Source: Knoxdaviesia capensis (taxonomy: Eukaryota > Ascomycota > Sordariomycetes > Microascales > Gondwanamycetaceae). Taken from it: a DNA stretch of 64,000 bases. The stretch spans positions 3,098,667 through 3,162,666 of the forward strand of contig LNGK01000004.1 in assembly GCA_001510575.1 (NCBI GenBank), read 5' to 3'. Below are positions 37,081 to 46,888 of this stretch, one piece after another. The position numbers and the translations under genes are program-made. Every line of letters begins with the position of its first letter. The stretch's first letter is position 1. The notes under the pieces were generated by a model. That model was not told where the DNA came from. It worked only from the letters and a program-made list of their open reading frames with translations, and did no database searches.

Positions 37081-39370
37081 ATGGCTGACTCCGACATCGT
37101 CGGCAAGCCGGTCCAGTTTGTGCCGATGTCGTCGGAGATCGAGCTGCCCTTCTACTCGACCCTCTTCTCCCTCAAGCTCGACCATGACAAGCTCGACGAC
37201 TCGGCCCGCCCGATCCTCGGCCGCTACGAACCGCGCGTCGAGACCCCCGAACAGAGCTGCAAGATGCAGGTTCTCGGCTCGTCGCTGACGTCCAAGACCA
37301 TCGGCTCGGAAGCCGGCATGCGCGCCGACGGCATCTTGCGCAACACCAACACCTGGGAGGAGTTCAAGAATCTCGATAGAAACGAAATTATTCGCTCCGC
37401 TGGCCGTCAGATCTGGGACGCCATCCAGGATGGCACCATCTACTCCGTGCCGTCGATGCTGTCGTCGTTCAGCGTCATCTCGTTCGCCGATCTCAAGAAG
37501 TACATCTACACCTACTGGTTTGCCTTCCCGGCCCTGCACTCGTCGTGGAAGCATGCCGCGCCCATTGCCCGCTTCACCGCCACCGAGACCACCGCCCTGG
37601 TCGAGAAGGTCGGCACCTGGAAGCTGTCGAACAACAAGGACGAGCGCCAGCACGGATTCTTCCTCGTAAAGAAGGTCTACCCGACCGATCCCGGCTATGC
37701 CGGCGATGACGACGACGACGACGAGATTGACGACCCGGACTTTGAATACGACTCGGATAATGGCGCCGACGACCCTGGTGCTGGCAGCTCCCGCCCGCGC
37801 CAGAAGCCTCTGGACTACCGCTGGAAGGTTGGTGCTCTCCGCGACTTTGAGAGCGGATTCTTCGACAACGTCGACCCCAAGAACCGTTACGTCGCCTTTG
37901 TCGACTCGTCCACCTACCCCCAGAACCCTGGCTGGCAGCTGAGAAACCTCCTGATTCTTGTCCAGCAGCGGTACCGCCTCAACAACATCCAGATCCTGTG
38001 CTACCGCGATGTTCGCTCGCGCCGTGATGCCGCTCAGTCGATCGTTCTCACACTGCAGCAGGACGCCGAACCTGCCGCCCCGCCCGCTGCGTCGGCCACT
38101 TCGACCACATCCACGGCCATCCCCAAGGTCACCGGCTGGGAGAAGAACGGGACCGCCTTCCGCTTCAAACGGGTTAGTCTGGCCGCCTACATGGACCCGG
38201 CCCGCCTGGCCGACCAGTCGGTCGACCTCAACCTGAAGCTGATGAAGTGGCGCCTGGCGCCTAACCTCGACCTGGACAAGATCAAGCAGACCAAGTGCCT
38301 CCTCCTCGGCTCTGGCACGCTCGGCAGCTACGTCTCGCGCAACCTGCTCGGCTGGGGGGTGCGCCACATCACCTTTGTCGACTACGGCAAGGTGTCGTTC
38401 TCCAACCCGGTGCGCCAGCCGCTGTTCACATTCAACGACTGTCTGGACGGTGGTGCGCCCAAGGCCGAACGCGCTGCCGCCGCGCTCAAGGAGATTTACC
38501 CGGGCGTGACCAGCGAGGGCCACGTGCTCTCGGTGCCGATGCTGGGCCACGCGATTGTCGACGACGGCGCGCGAACACGGGCGGATTTCGAGAAGCTGCA
38601 GAAGCTGGTCGACGAGCACGACGCCATCTTCCTGCTCATGGACACGCGCGAGTCGCGCTGGTTGCCCACCGTCATGGGCAAGGCGGCGGGCAAGATTGTG
38701 CTGAATGCGGCGCTGGGCTTCGATTCGTTTGTGGTGATGCGGCACGGCGCCGAGCCCGAGGTTGAGGGCGCCCCGACCCTAGGATGCTATTTCTGCAACG
38801 ACGTCGTTGCTCCCGCGGATGTGAGTACCACTACCCGTCTCTCTCTTTATTGATGTGAAACGTTGCTAACAATCATCCCTCCTGTCTCTACAGTCTATGA
38901 AGGACCAGACGCTCGACCAGCAGTGCACCGTCACGCGCCCCGGCGTAGCGCCCATGGCCTCGGCCATGCTCGTCGAGCTCCTCACCAGCCTACTCCAACA
39001 CCCACTCCACGTGCACGCGCCGGCGCCCAAGCCGGCGGCCGCGCCCGGCGAGGCGCCCGAGCGCGACCCGCACGACCACCCGCTGGGCCTGGTGCCGCAC
39101 CAGATCCGCGGCTTCGTGTCGACGTTCCAGAACCTCAGCCTGCGCGGCGAGGCGTACCCGTGCTGTAGCGCGTGCAGCCCGACCATCCTCAACGCGTACC
39201 GCGCCGACGGCTGGGCGTTTGTCGAGCGCGCGCTGCGCGAGAAGGACTACGTGCTAGAGCTGTCCGGGCTGGCCGAGGTGCAGCGGCGGGCGGAGGAGAT
39301 GGCGGCCGAGGTGGAGTGGGATGAGGAGGAGCAGGGCGACGAGGAGGACGGCGATGGAGAGCTGCTCTGA
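37081..39370 (+). CDS. ATG7: Ubiquitin-like-modifier activating enzyme Atg7 (autophagy E1)
   Basis: Atg7 is the E1 that adenylates the C-terminal glycine of Atg8 and Atg12 and passes them to the E2s Atg3 and Atg10, so it is needed for autophagosome formation. Exons are 37,081-38,820 and 38,894-39,370. The 73-nt intron has GTGAGT/CAG ends in phase 0 and joins ..VVAPAD to SMKDQTLD... The product is 738 residues. It has the N-terminal Atg7 domain (FVPMSSEIELPFYSTL.., ..YTYWFAFPAL..), the ATP-binding GSGTLG loop at 410-415 with DYGKVSFSNPVRQ after it, zinc-binding Cys 569 and 572 paired with a later CCSAC, catalytic Cys 591 in QQCTVTRPG, and an acidic C-terminal tail. An Asp-rich insert at about 206-240 is unusual in length. 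The start ATG follows CCACAACC, and conserved sequence begins there. Confidence 0.97.
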
Positions 39371-40400
39371 GCGGGGTGTTTGATCTCCCCTGCGAAAGAA
39401 GATACGGGTCTGACCATGGGTCTGGGTTTCGATATGTGCCTTGTGCTTTTGCGTTTTGCTTTTTTTTGCGGTTGTATCTGCGGGAACTGTTTTTTTTTGT
39501 TTTAACGGGCTCTCTCCCCCCGCTAGTTTATGCGGCTTTCAAGCTCAGTCCTGGATTTCGACCGTTTGTGCTGTCTGGTGGTGTGTGTCTCGTTTGGTTT
39601 CCCCCTGGTTTTTCGGCATCCTGTATCCTGGGAGAATCATGACGTGATATTTGAGCTGGCTCGTGTGTGTGTAGAAACACCGAGAAGATAGATGAGACAG
39701 AGAAAAAATTCCTTGACTCGACCCTTCAACAAAGTTCTTCTCCCTAGGCTGTAAAAAGACATCCCGACGATGCCATGCCAGACTCCGTGGTGATAGCGGG
39801 GAAGCCTAAGGGTTAGACCCGATCGCTGGTTTGCAATCGCCACGTGACGTATGCAGGAACCCCCACACCGTGGATACGGCGCCCGCGCAGCTGATTGGCC
39901 GGGCTGACGCAAAGCGCGAAAATCTGGGGGTTTCACGTGCGCTACCCGCGAACGTCGCAGGCAGGCAAAAAGACAAGCGGGATGGAAGCGTGAAGGATGA
40001 TGGGACGAATGCTTTTTCTCTCCTCTTTTTTTTTTCTGCTCCTCCGATATTCCGAATGTGCTCTGTGATCTTCTTAACTTGGATTCCGCTGTTGTTTATA
40101 TCCTGGTTGTGTCTATAAATATCCTCTTGTTCACCCCTTCTATCAAACACGGGCCGACGCAAGATTACGCCCGCGAACAAGCTTGCAAACGGCCGGCGGA
40201 AGATGGATGCCGCTTTGACCGAATCACACTCGGAGCACAGCGTGACGAATACCTCGTGAGAGGGACACTGCAACGGACTCTTTGTGAAGAATAAACGGCC
40301 ACGGATCTTGTTTCGAACACGCCAGAAGCTTTCAGGAGACGCGATTCCGGACTTGGTCCCCTCCTCTTATCGCCACCAGATTCCTTCCCTCAGCTCCTAG
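39371..40400. other. Intergenic region between ATG7 and the MFS transporter
   Basis: It contains the ATG7 3' region, a telomere-like CTAAGGGTTAG at about 39,805-39,815 followed by CACGTGAC at about 39,841, and the transporter promoter. No gene was recognised. Confidence 0.45.
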
Positions 40401-42585
40401 ATGATGCGGCTTCTCAGCTGGAGACTCGGCCCGCGGCTGTCCAGCCGTGTACTGGCCCAGGACTTCTCCGACGTCATCATCCCGCTGTCCGAAGCCCACC
40501 TGTACAGCCACGCGTCGCGGGTCTACGGCAAGCACGCCGCGGACCGCCCACCATCCGCAGCGCCTTCTCAGTCGGCATCGGTGGAAGACGGGTACCACGG
40601 CAGCCGGCGCCACAGCAGCTCCGACGACGATGACGACGGCTCCGACGATGATGGTAATGGGTGGACGGCCGCGGGACTGACCCACCCGGCGGGGCGCGGG
40701 CGGCAGGATAAGCCGGACAACGGGGCCGACCACGAGACCACGTCCATGCTGCGGGACGGCGGGGCGGGGGAGTACTCGGTGGATGCGCTGCGGGGCGAGG
40801 TTCGGCGGGGGCGGACGGGCGCGGGTGGGTGGAGCGAGTATGAGTGTGAGTGGGCCCCGGACTTGCATCAACGGACGCTGGAGACGCTGTGTACTGACTA
40901 ACCTCGCGGCCAGTGAAATCGAAGGTCCTCAACAAAGCCATCCAGGACATCGGCATGGGCCGGTATAACTGGCGGCTGTTTGTGCTGTGCGGGTTTGGAT
41001 GGATGGCCGACAAGTCCGTTCTCTTCCGCCCCTGACCTTCTCACCCTGCCATCGATCCCGCTAACTGAATCATCCCCGGTCTAGTCTCTGGCTGCAAGGC
41101 ATCTCCCTCACGCTGCCCTCGCTCTCCGCCGAGTTCGACATCTCCGAGAAGACCGTCCGCTACACCACGAGCTTCCTGTTCATGGGCCTCTGCTGCGGCA
41201 GTTTCGTGTGGGGCATCGGCAGCGACGTGTTCGGCCGGCGGCTGGCCTTCAACCTGACCCTGCTGATCACCGGCGGCTGCGGCCTGCTCTCGGCCTACGC
41301 GCCATCCTGGGCGGCCGTGTGCGCGCTCTTCGCGGCCCTGGGCTTCGGCGTCGGCGGCAACCTGCCGGTCGACGGCGCGCTGTTCCTGGAGTTCCTGCCC
41401 GATGCGTCCAGCGCGCTGCTGACGCTGCTGTCGGTGTGGTGGCCGATCGGCCAGCTGGTGTCGTCGCTGGTCGCGTGGGCGTGCATCGCCGAGGCGCCGG
41501 CTGCGGTCGGCTGGCGGCGGTTTGTGGTGGTGATCGCGGTGGTCACGCTCGGCATGTCCGTCATCCGCACGTTCCTGTTCGAGCTGCTCGAGTCGCCCAA
41601 GTTTCTGCTCAGCCAGGGCCGGCAGGCTGAGGCCGTGGCCGTCGTGCAGGCGGTGGCCAAACGAAACGGCACCAAGACGTGGTTGACGGAGGATATCCTG
41701 GAGGCCGTGGCGTCGGAGGGGAGCGACCTGTCGTCGCCGGCCTCCGGGTCCACCTGGGACTCCAACAGACGGAACCACGCCGACCCCCATCGCGAGGACG
41801 GCCACGACAGCGACGCCGGGTCGCCGTCCAGCCGCCACCGGTCCCGGCCGCGCTTGCTGCGCCGGCAAACGCCGAGCACGAAGCGGCTGATCCGCGACTG
41901 GCTCAGCACGCTCTCGGCCGAGCGGCTCAGCCCGCTGTTCCGCAGCCGCCAGCTCGGCGTCGCCACGCTGCTGATCTGGTTCTGCTGGGCGACCATCGGC
42001 ATGGGCTACCCGCTGTTCAACGCCTTCCTGCCGCAGTACCTCTCGCACGGCGGCAGCGACACGGCGGCAATCCCGGCCCGCGCAGACTCGGGCGGCAGCG
42101 GCCACGTGCCGGAGATCTCGCCGACCACGTACCGCAGCTACGCCATCACCTCCGTCATGGGCGTGCCGGGCAGCCTGCTCGCGGCGTTCCTGGTCGACCA
42201 CCCGTCGCCGTTCCTGGGCCGCCGGGGCACGCTCGCGCTGTCGACGTTTGTGTCGGCGGTGTTCCTGTTCTTGTTCGTCGCGCTCGGCACGACGCCCGCG
42301 CGCCAGCTGGCCTTCTCGTGCGTCGAGGCCTTCAGCCAGAACATCATGTACGGCGTGCTGTACGCGTTCACGCCCGAGGTGTTCCCGGCGCCGGTGCGCG
42401 GCGCCGGGTCTGGCGTCGCGAGCTTTCTGAATCGCATCACCGGGCTCGCGGCGCCCGTGGTCGCGGCGAACATCCCGGGCGATGGCGCCGCGCTGCCGGT
42501 GTACCTCGCCGGGTGTCTGATTATGGCGGCGTTTGTCGGGATGTGTGCCATTCCGGTCGAGACGCGTGGACAGCAGAGACTGTGA
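40401..42585 (+). CDS. Major facilitator superfamily transporter, SV2/SVOP-like
   Basis: This is a membrane transporter of unknown substrate. Exons are 40,401-40,845, 40,914-41,013 and 41,085-42,585. Intron 1 has GTGAGT, a TACTGACTAAC branch and CAG. Intron 2 has a weaker GTCCGT donor, a GCTAAC branch and TAG, but splicing there gives GFGWMADNLWLQGISLTLPS, which matches this fungal family. The product is 681 residues. The first 150 are hydrophilic and acidic and presumably cytosolic. About twelve hydrophobic segments follow, with the MFS motif A form GIGSDVFGRRLAF after the second and ESPKFL after the sixth, and a hydrophilic central loop of about 90 residues. Two adjacent ATGs (40,401 and 40,404) are possible starts. 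It converges with the J-protein gene. Confidence 0.85.
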
Positions 42586-42998
42586 GGGCTGCGATAGAAA
42601 AGTGTGTTTTGCTTTTGTGTACTTGTAACGACCTACTTGACCGCCGGGTGTCTTGTTTTGTGCCTATCTACATCTTCCATACCTCGGGATGGCTTTCATG
42701 CCATATCTCCAGTTTGAGTTTTCGATGACGCTCCCCTTTGACATCGCCTGGTTTCCCTGAGGGGGCTCACGGCGTCTTGGGAAGACGAGACGGTTCTCTT
42801 TTAATTTCTAGTGATGGGCGTGTGTGTCCACGACAGATGAAGAGATGTATATTTTTGATCCCAAGACAAGAAACTCCCATTCTATGTTGCCATCTGGTGC
42901 GAGTGCATTACATTTTACAGCCAAAAATCAAGACAAAATCCAACAACGCCAGTCCACCCACGGAAACATAACAACAAAGCATCTCGACGGCGGACATG
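42586..42998. other. Convergent 3' intergenic region
   Basis: It carries the 3' ends of the transporter and the J-domain gene. No gene, RNA or repeat was seen. Confidence 0.4.
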
Positions 42999-44045
42999 CT
43001 ACTTTGTTCCCTTGGCACCAGCCGGCGCGTCCTTCCGCCTCCGGGCCAGCGAGTTGCCCATGGCATCCCGCACCATCGGGTCCGCCCGCACGGTGCTCTG
43101 CACCAGCCACTCCTTGACCTTGGACTGCAGCAGGCCCATCGACGACGCGTCGCCCTGGAACGGCGCGACCTGGTGGTCGATCATGTGCGAGACGTCCGAG
43201 TTGATCGACTGCACGGTCTTGTCCAGCAGGGTGATGCCGTCGTGCAGGGCCTTCTCGGCGGCGGCGGCGTTGGCGGCGTCGGGCGGCGCGGCCACAAGCA
43301 GCGGGCCCAGCTGGGCGAAGCCGAGGTACAGCGTCACGCAGGCGCGGCGCGCCAGCTGGACGACCTGGAACTGCACGAGCGGGCGCACGCCGGCAGCCGC
43401 CAGCACGGGGGCCAGCAGGCGGGCGAGGCGCGGCGGCAGGGCGGCCACGTTGTACGGGCGGGTGACCAGCAGCAGCTCGAACAGCGCCATGGCGGCCATG
43501 AACAGCCAGCGCCAGTAGCGCGCAGAGTCGAGGTAGCCGAAGAAGCCCAGCGCGGCGAGCACGACAGCCGCGGCGAGGTAGTAGCCGGCGACCAGGTGGA
43601 GCACGCCCTGCCACACGAAGTCCTTGGCGGTCACGGCGTCCTTCCACGCCACGGCCGCCGGGCCGAAGCGGTCGTAGCCGAAGCGGCGCGGCGGGCTGAC
43701 CAGCGCGTCGGACGCGGTCTTGAGCCGCATGAACACCTCGGCGTGCGCGGCCTCGGCGCCGGTGGCGGCCTTGTCCGGGTGGTACACGGCGGCCAGGCGG
43801 CGGAAGCGCGACTTGATCTCGCGGTCGCTGGCGTCGGGCGCCACGCCGAGCAGCTCGTAGAAGTCGCCGGCGCGGCGGATGTCGTAGTAGGCCTCGTACA
43901 GCGTGTACAGCAGGTACGTGCTGACCACCGCGATCGTGATGTTGCGGCGGTGGAGGTTGTGGCGCGGCGAGCCGGGCTGCGGGCGCGGCGAGCCGGCGGA
44001 GATGGTGATGCCGTAGTAGATGTTCTGCAGGACCGACGTGGCCAT
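42999..44045 (-). CDS. Membrane-anchored J-domain (DnaJ/Hsp40) protein
   Basis: This is a co-chaperone expected to stimulate an Hsp70 through its J domain at a membrane. Single exon, 348 residues. A hydrophobic segment lies at about 36-53, followed by the J domain at about 61-130: DFYELLGVAPDASDREIKSR, the HPD triad at 89-91 inside AAVYHPDKAA, then ..MRLKTASDALVSPPRRFGYD. Three further hydrophobic segments (about 145-170, 177-198 and 205-225) indicate a multi-pass protein, likely of the endoplasmic reticulum. A soluble C-terminal part of about 100 residues has no motif I recognise. The ATG at 44,043-44,045 is the first of the frame and lies in a purine-rich context on the plus strand. The exact orthologue is unclear. 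Confidence 0.85.
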   Translation of the reverse strand: MATSVLQNIYYGITISAGSPRPQPGSPRHNLHRRNITIAVVSTYLLYTLYEAYYDIRRAGDFYELLGVAPDASDREIKSRFRRLAAVYHPDKAATGAEAAHAEVFMRLKTASDALVSPPRRFGYDRFGPAAVAWKDAVTAKDFVWQGVLHLVAGYYLAAAVVLAALGFFGYLDSARYWRWLFMAAMALFELLLVTRPYNVAALPPRLARLLAPVLAAAGVRPLVQFQVVQLARRACVTLYLGFAQLGPLLVAAPPDAANAAAAEKALHDGITLLDKTVQSINSDVSHMIDHQVAPFQGDASSMGLLQSKVKEWLVQSTVRADPMVRDAMGNSLARRRKDAPAGAKGTK

Positions 44046-45541
44046 CTGTGGGTGAGAGAGAGAGAGAGGGGTTGTCAGTGAGAGCTAGAGAGAGTGAAGG
44101 ACTGAGAGGGAATGAGCACGTACGCCGGGCAGAAACCACCAGCCCACGAGAGTCCCGATGCCAGACATCGAGAAAGAGAGATCGAAGGCAATGTGAGACA
44201 AAGACCGAGAGAGAGGGGGGGGGCCGGAGAAGCCAGGTGTCGCGGAGTGAGAGGAGAAGACTATCGAGAGAGTTCACGGAGTGAAGCTGGCCGGAAGAGA
44301 GAGAGAGAGAGAGAGAATCGGAGCTGTCGAGCTCCAGTCGCAATGCCGGGAGAAGGATCAAAATCGGACTCTTGTTACAACGTGGCCTATTCCACGGACT
44401 TGGAAAAAGGCGGCGAAGAAGATGCGATGAGAGAGCAAGAGGAGTAAGACAGAGCCAGACGAGAGAAACCTTAAGGAGAAAAGAATAAAGAAAAAAAAAA
44501 GACCAACAGAACAAAATTAAAAAAAGAAAAAAAAGAAAAGATCGACTTCGAATCTGGGATCCGAGATCGCCTCCAAAATAAGAGAAAAACCTGGGACGAA
44601 GAATGACGGGGACGATTCTAGTCAGCAAGGAAATGGTGCTGGAAGGATTTTGGGGGTTTCACTGCGATTACCCGAGATTTTGGCCCGCAAGCTAAACCCT
44701 AAAGCACAGATCCTAATAACCCTAATATGCACCAACTTACACGGGCTGAGAGGTGTGTTCCTTGATGGGGACACAGCTGCCGTTGTTCGCCATTAGAAGT
44801 ATTTTCAAGGCATGTTCCAGAGGTATTGAGTACCGGAGAACGGGAATACTCACAGATTCTACACCATCTAGCCCAACACTTAAAACACTAGCCCCTAACC
44901 CTATCATGGCCTCTTTGTCACCACTCAACGATACTCTTCTCAGTATGTGTGTGTAGGAAAGGAACGATACGGAACATTACATGTGCTGAGCAATAAGGAA
45001 GGAAGACGGAATCGACTGTGCCCTTCTCCGAAAGCCATGAACAGCCGGACAGATAAGGTGCAGCTTCTTTCAACTCGGCCAACCTGGCTGCCGTGGCTGC
45101 AGTGGTGTGCACAACATACCCTAACCCTAACCAAAATCGCCGAGGAACAGCGCATCGATGTTTCGAGGTGGCGGGACGAGATTATTCCAATAGCGAAATA
45201 TATGGATTTTGTGTTTCGTAGTCCTCTACCAAACTCTTGAGTTAAAATCTCATTTCTTATGCACCTGTTTCCTGGTTCGCAGAGACCCACTCTCATCACC
45301 TTAAACCTTTAAACTGTTCTGACAGATGTCAAGCAACTTTCTCTTCGGCGACCCCTCCCTCCCCCGCCTTATCGTTGCAGTGTCTGAATGGCGAGAGGGT
45401 TCACAGCTCATTGCGATGATGTTTCTAAAGAAAGAGATGTATTTATCTTATTTCTTCTCGTATTATGTTTTTATCCTTAATAAATAAAGTCCCTTCGGCG
45501 CATCTCGGCACCGAGGAACCACACACAAGGCCATATAACAT
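44046..45541. other. Intergenic region with telomere-like motifs
   Basis: No gene was seen in 1.5 kb. The first 500 bases are purine-rich on the plus strand (CT-rich leader of the minus-strand J-protein gene). AACCCTAA motifs occur at 44,694-44,702, 44,718-44,725, 44,891-44,900 and, as a double repeat, at 45,119-45,132. Confidence 0.5.
45119..45132 (+). promoter_or_regulatory. Telomere-like double box CCCTAACCCTAACC
   Basis: Two tandem copies of the TTAGGG-type unit (reverse complement) lie outside any telomere. Function is inferred only: such boxes can bind Myb-type telomere-repeat factors in other eukaryotes. Confidence 0.4.
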
Positions 45542-46888
45542 CTACAGGAAGCGGGCGGGCGGCGCCGGGGGCTTGTTGTTGAGGATCTCGTCGATCTCCT
45601 TGAGAATCTCGGGCGTCAGCTTATCGACCACGGCCAGCGAGGCAAGGTTCTCGTGCACCTGCTCGAGCGACGACGCGCCCATGATGGCCGAGCTGACGTT
45701 CTCGTTCTTGACCACCCAGGCGAGCGCCAGCTGGCCCTGCGTGCAGCCCAGGCGCTCGGCGATCGGCTCGAGCTTGCGCACCGTGGCCACGATGCCCTCC
45801 CACGTGCTCTTGTCGGTGCGCTCCCAGAAGCCCTTGACGAAGTCGATGCTCTGCTGCGCAAAGCGCGAGTCGTCGGGGATGCCGTCGCGGTACTTGCCCG
45901 TCAGGATGCCCTGGCGCAGCGGCGAGAACACCGTCAGCCCTAGCCCCGTCTCGCGGTACAGGTGCAGGAATTCGCCCTCGACCTTGCCGCGCTCCAGCAT
46001 GTTGTAGTGCGGCTGCTCCATCACCGGGCCGATCAGCCCCAGCCGGTCGGCCACGCGCCACGCCTGCGCAATCTCGTCCGCGCTCCACTCCGACGTGCCC
46101 CAGTAGAACGCCTTGCCGGTGTTGATCAGGTAGTTGAAGGCCCGCACCGTCTCCTCCATCGGCGTCTGGCGGTCGGGCCGGTGCGCGTACACGAGGTCGA
46201 CGTAGTCCAGCTGCAGCCGCTTCAGGCTGAGCTCCATGCCTTCGATGATGTGCTTCCGCGAGAGGCCGACGTTGTTGACGGCGACGTCGCCGAACTTGGA
46301 TCCCCAGTAGATCTGTAGACGAGAGAAGGAATTTCTGGTTAGATTTCCCAGCTGATGTTATTCGGAGGCCTTGGAGCTATAAGTATGGCGCACCTTGGTG
46401 GAAATGACGAGGTCGTTGCGCTTCCAGCCAAACTTCTTGATGGCCTCGCCCATCACCCGCTCAGACTCGCCGCCAGCGTAGGCCTCGGCCGTATCGAAAA
46501 AGTTGACACCAGCATCGTAAGCAGCCTTCATGCAGGCAAAAGTTCCCTCTGTGACAAAACAAAACGCAATGCTCCGGTCAGCAACAAGTCCGTTGACAGA
46601 ATATCATTTTCTTAAAAGAGGGCCCTTTGGATATTTTGAAAGCGCCTCTAAGTGGGGGCCAATTGCGTAAATGAAAACGTGCTGGATCCCCAGAATCGCA
46701 TAGCAAACTCCGGAGGAAACTCCCCTCTCTTGTCTCCACTACAAAATTCCAGCAAAATCCAACTTACCATCGTCAATGTGACCTCCGTAGGTCAACCAAC
46801 CGCCGAGAGAAAGCACCGACACCTGGAGACCGGACCGGCCCAGGAACCGGTACTTCATAGGAGTGACTTCAGGCTTGGTGTCGGCCAT
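45542..46888 (-). CDS. Aldo/keto reductase, Kv channel beta-subunit-like
   Basis: This is a cytosolic NADPH-dependent oxidoreductase of the AKR superfamily, of the branch that resembles voltage-gated potassium channel beta subunits; the substrate is unknown. Exons on the minus strand are 46,768-46,888, 46,394-46,548 and 45,542-46,312. Introns are 46,549-46,767 (219 nt, GTAAGT/CAG) and 46,313-46,393 (GTGCGC donor, CTAAC branch, CAG). The product is 348 residues, the normal size. It starts MADTKPEVTPMKYRFLGRSG and ends PPARFL. The catalytic tetrad is complete: Asp59 and Tyr64 in FFDTAEAYAGGE, Lys92 in VISTKIYWG and His136 in VYAHRPD. The C-terminal cofactor site region (VVKNENVSSAIMGASSLEQV) is present. 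The long frame alone would start wrongly at 46,237 and lose the tetrad. Confidence 0.95.
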
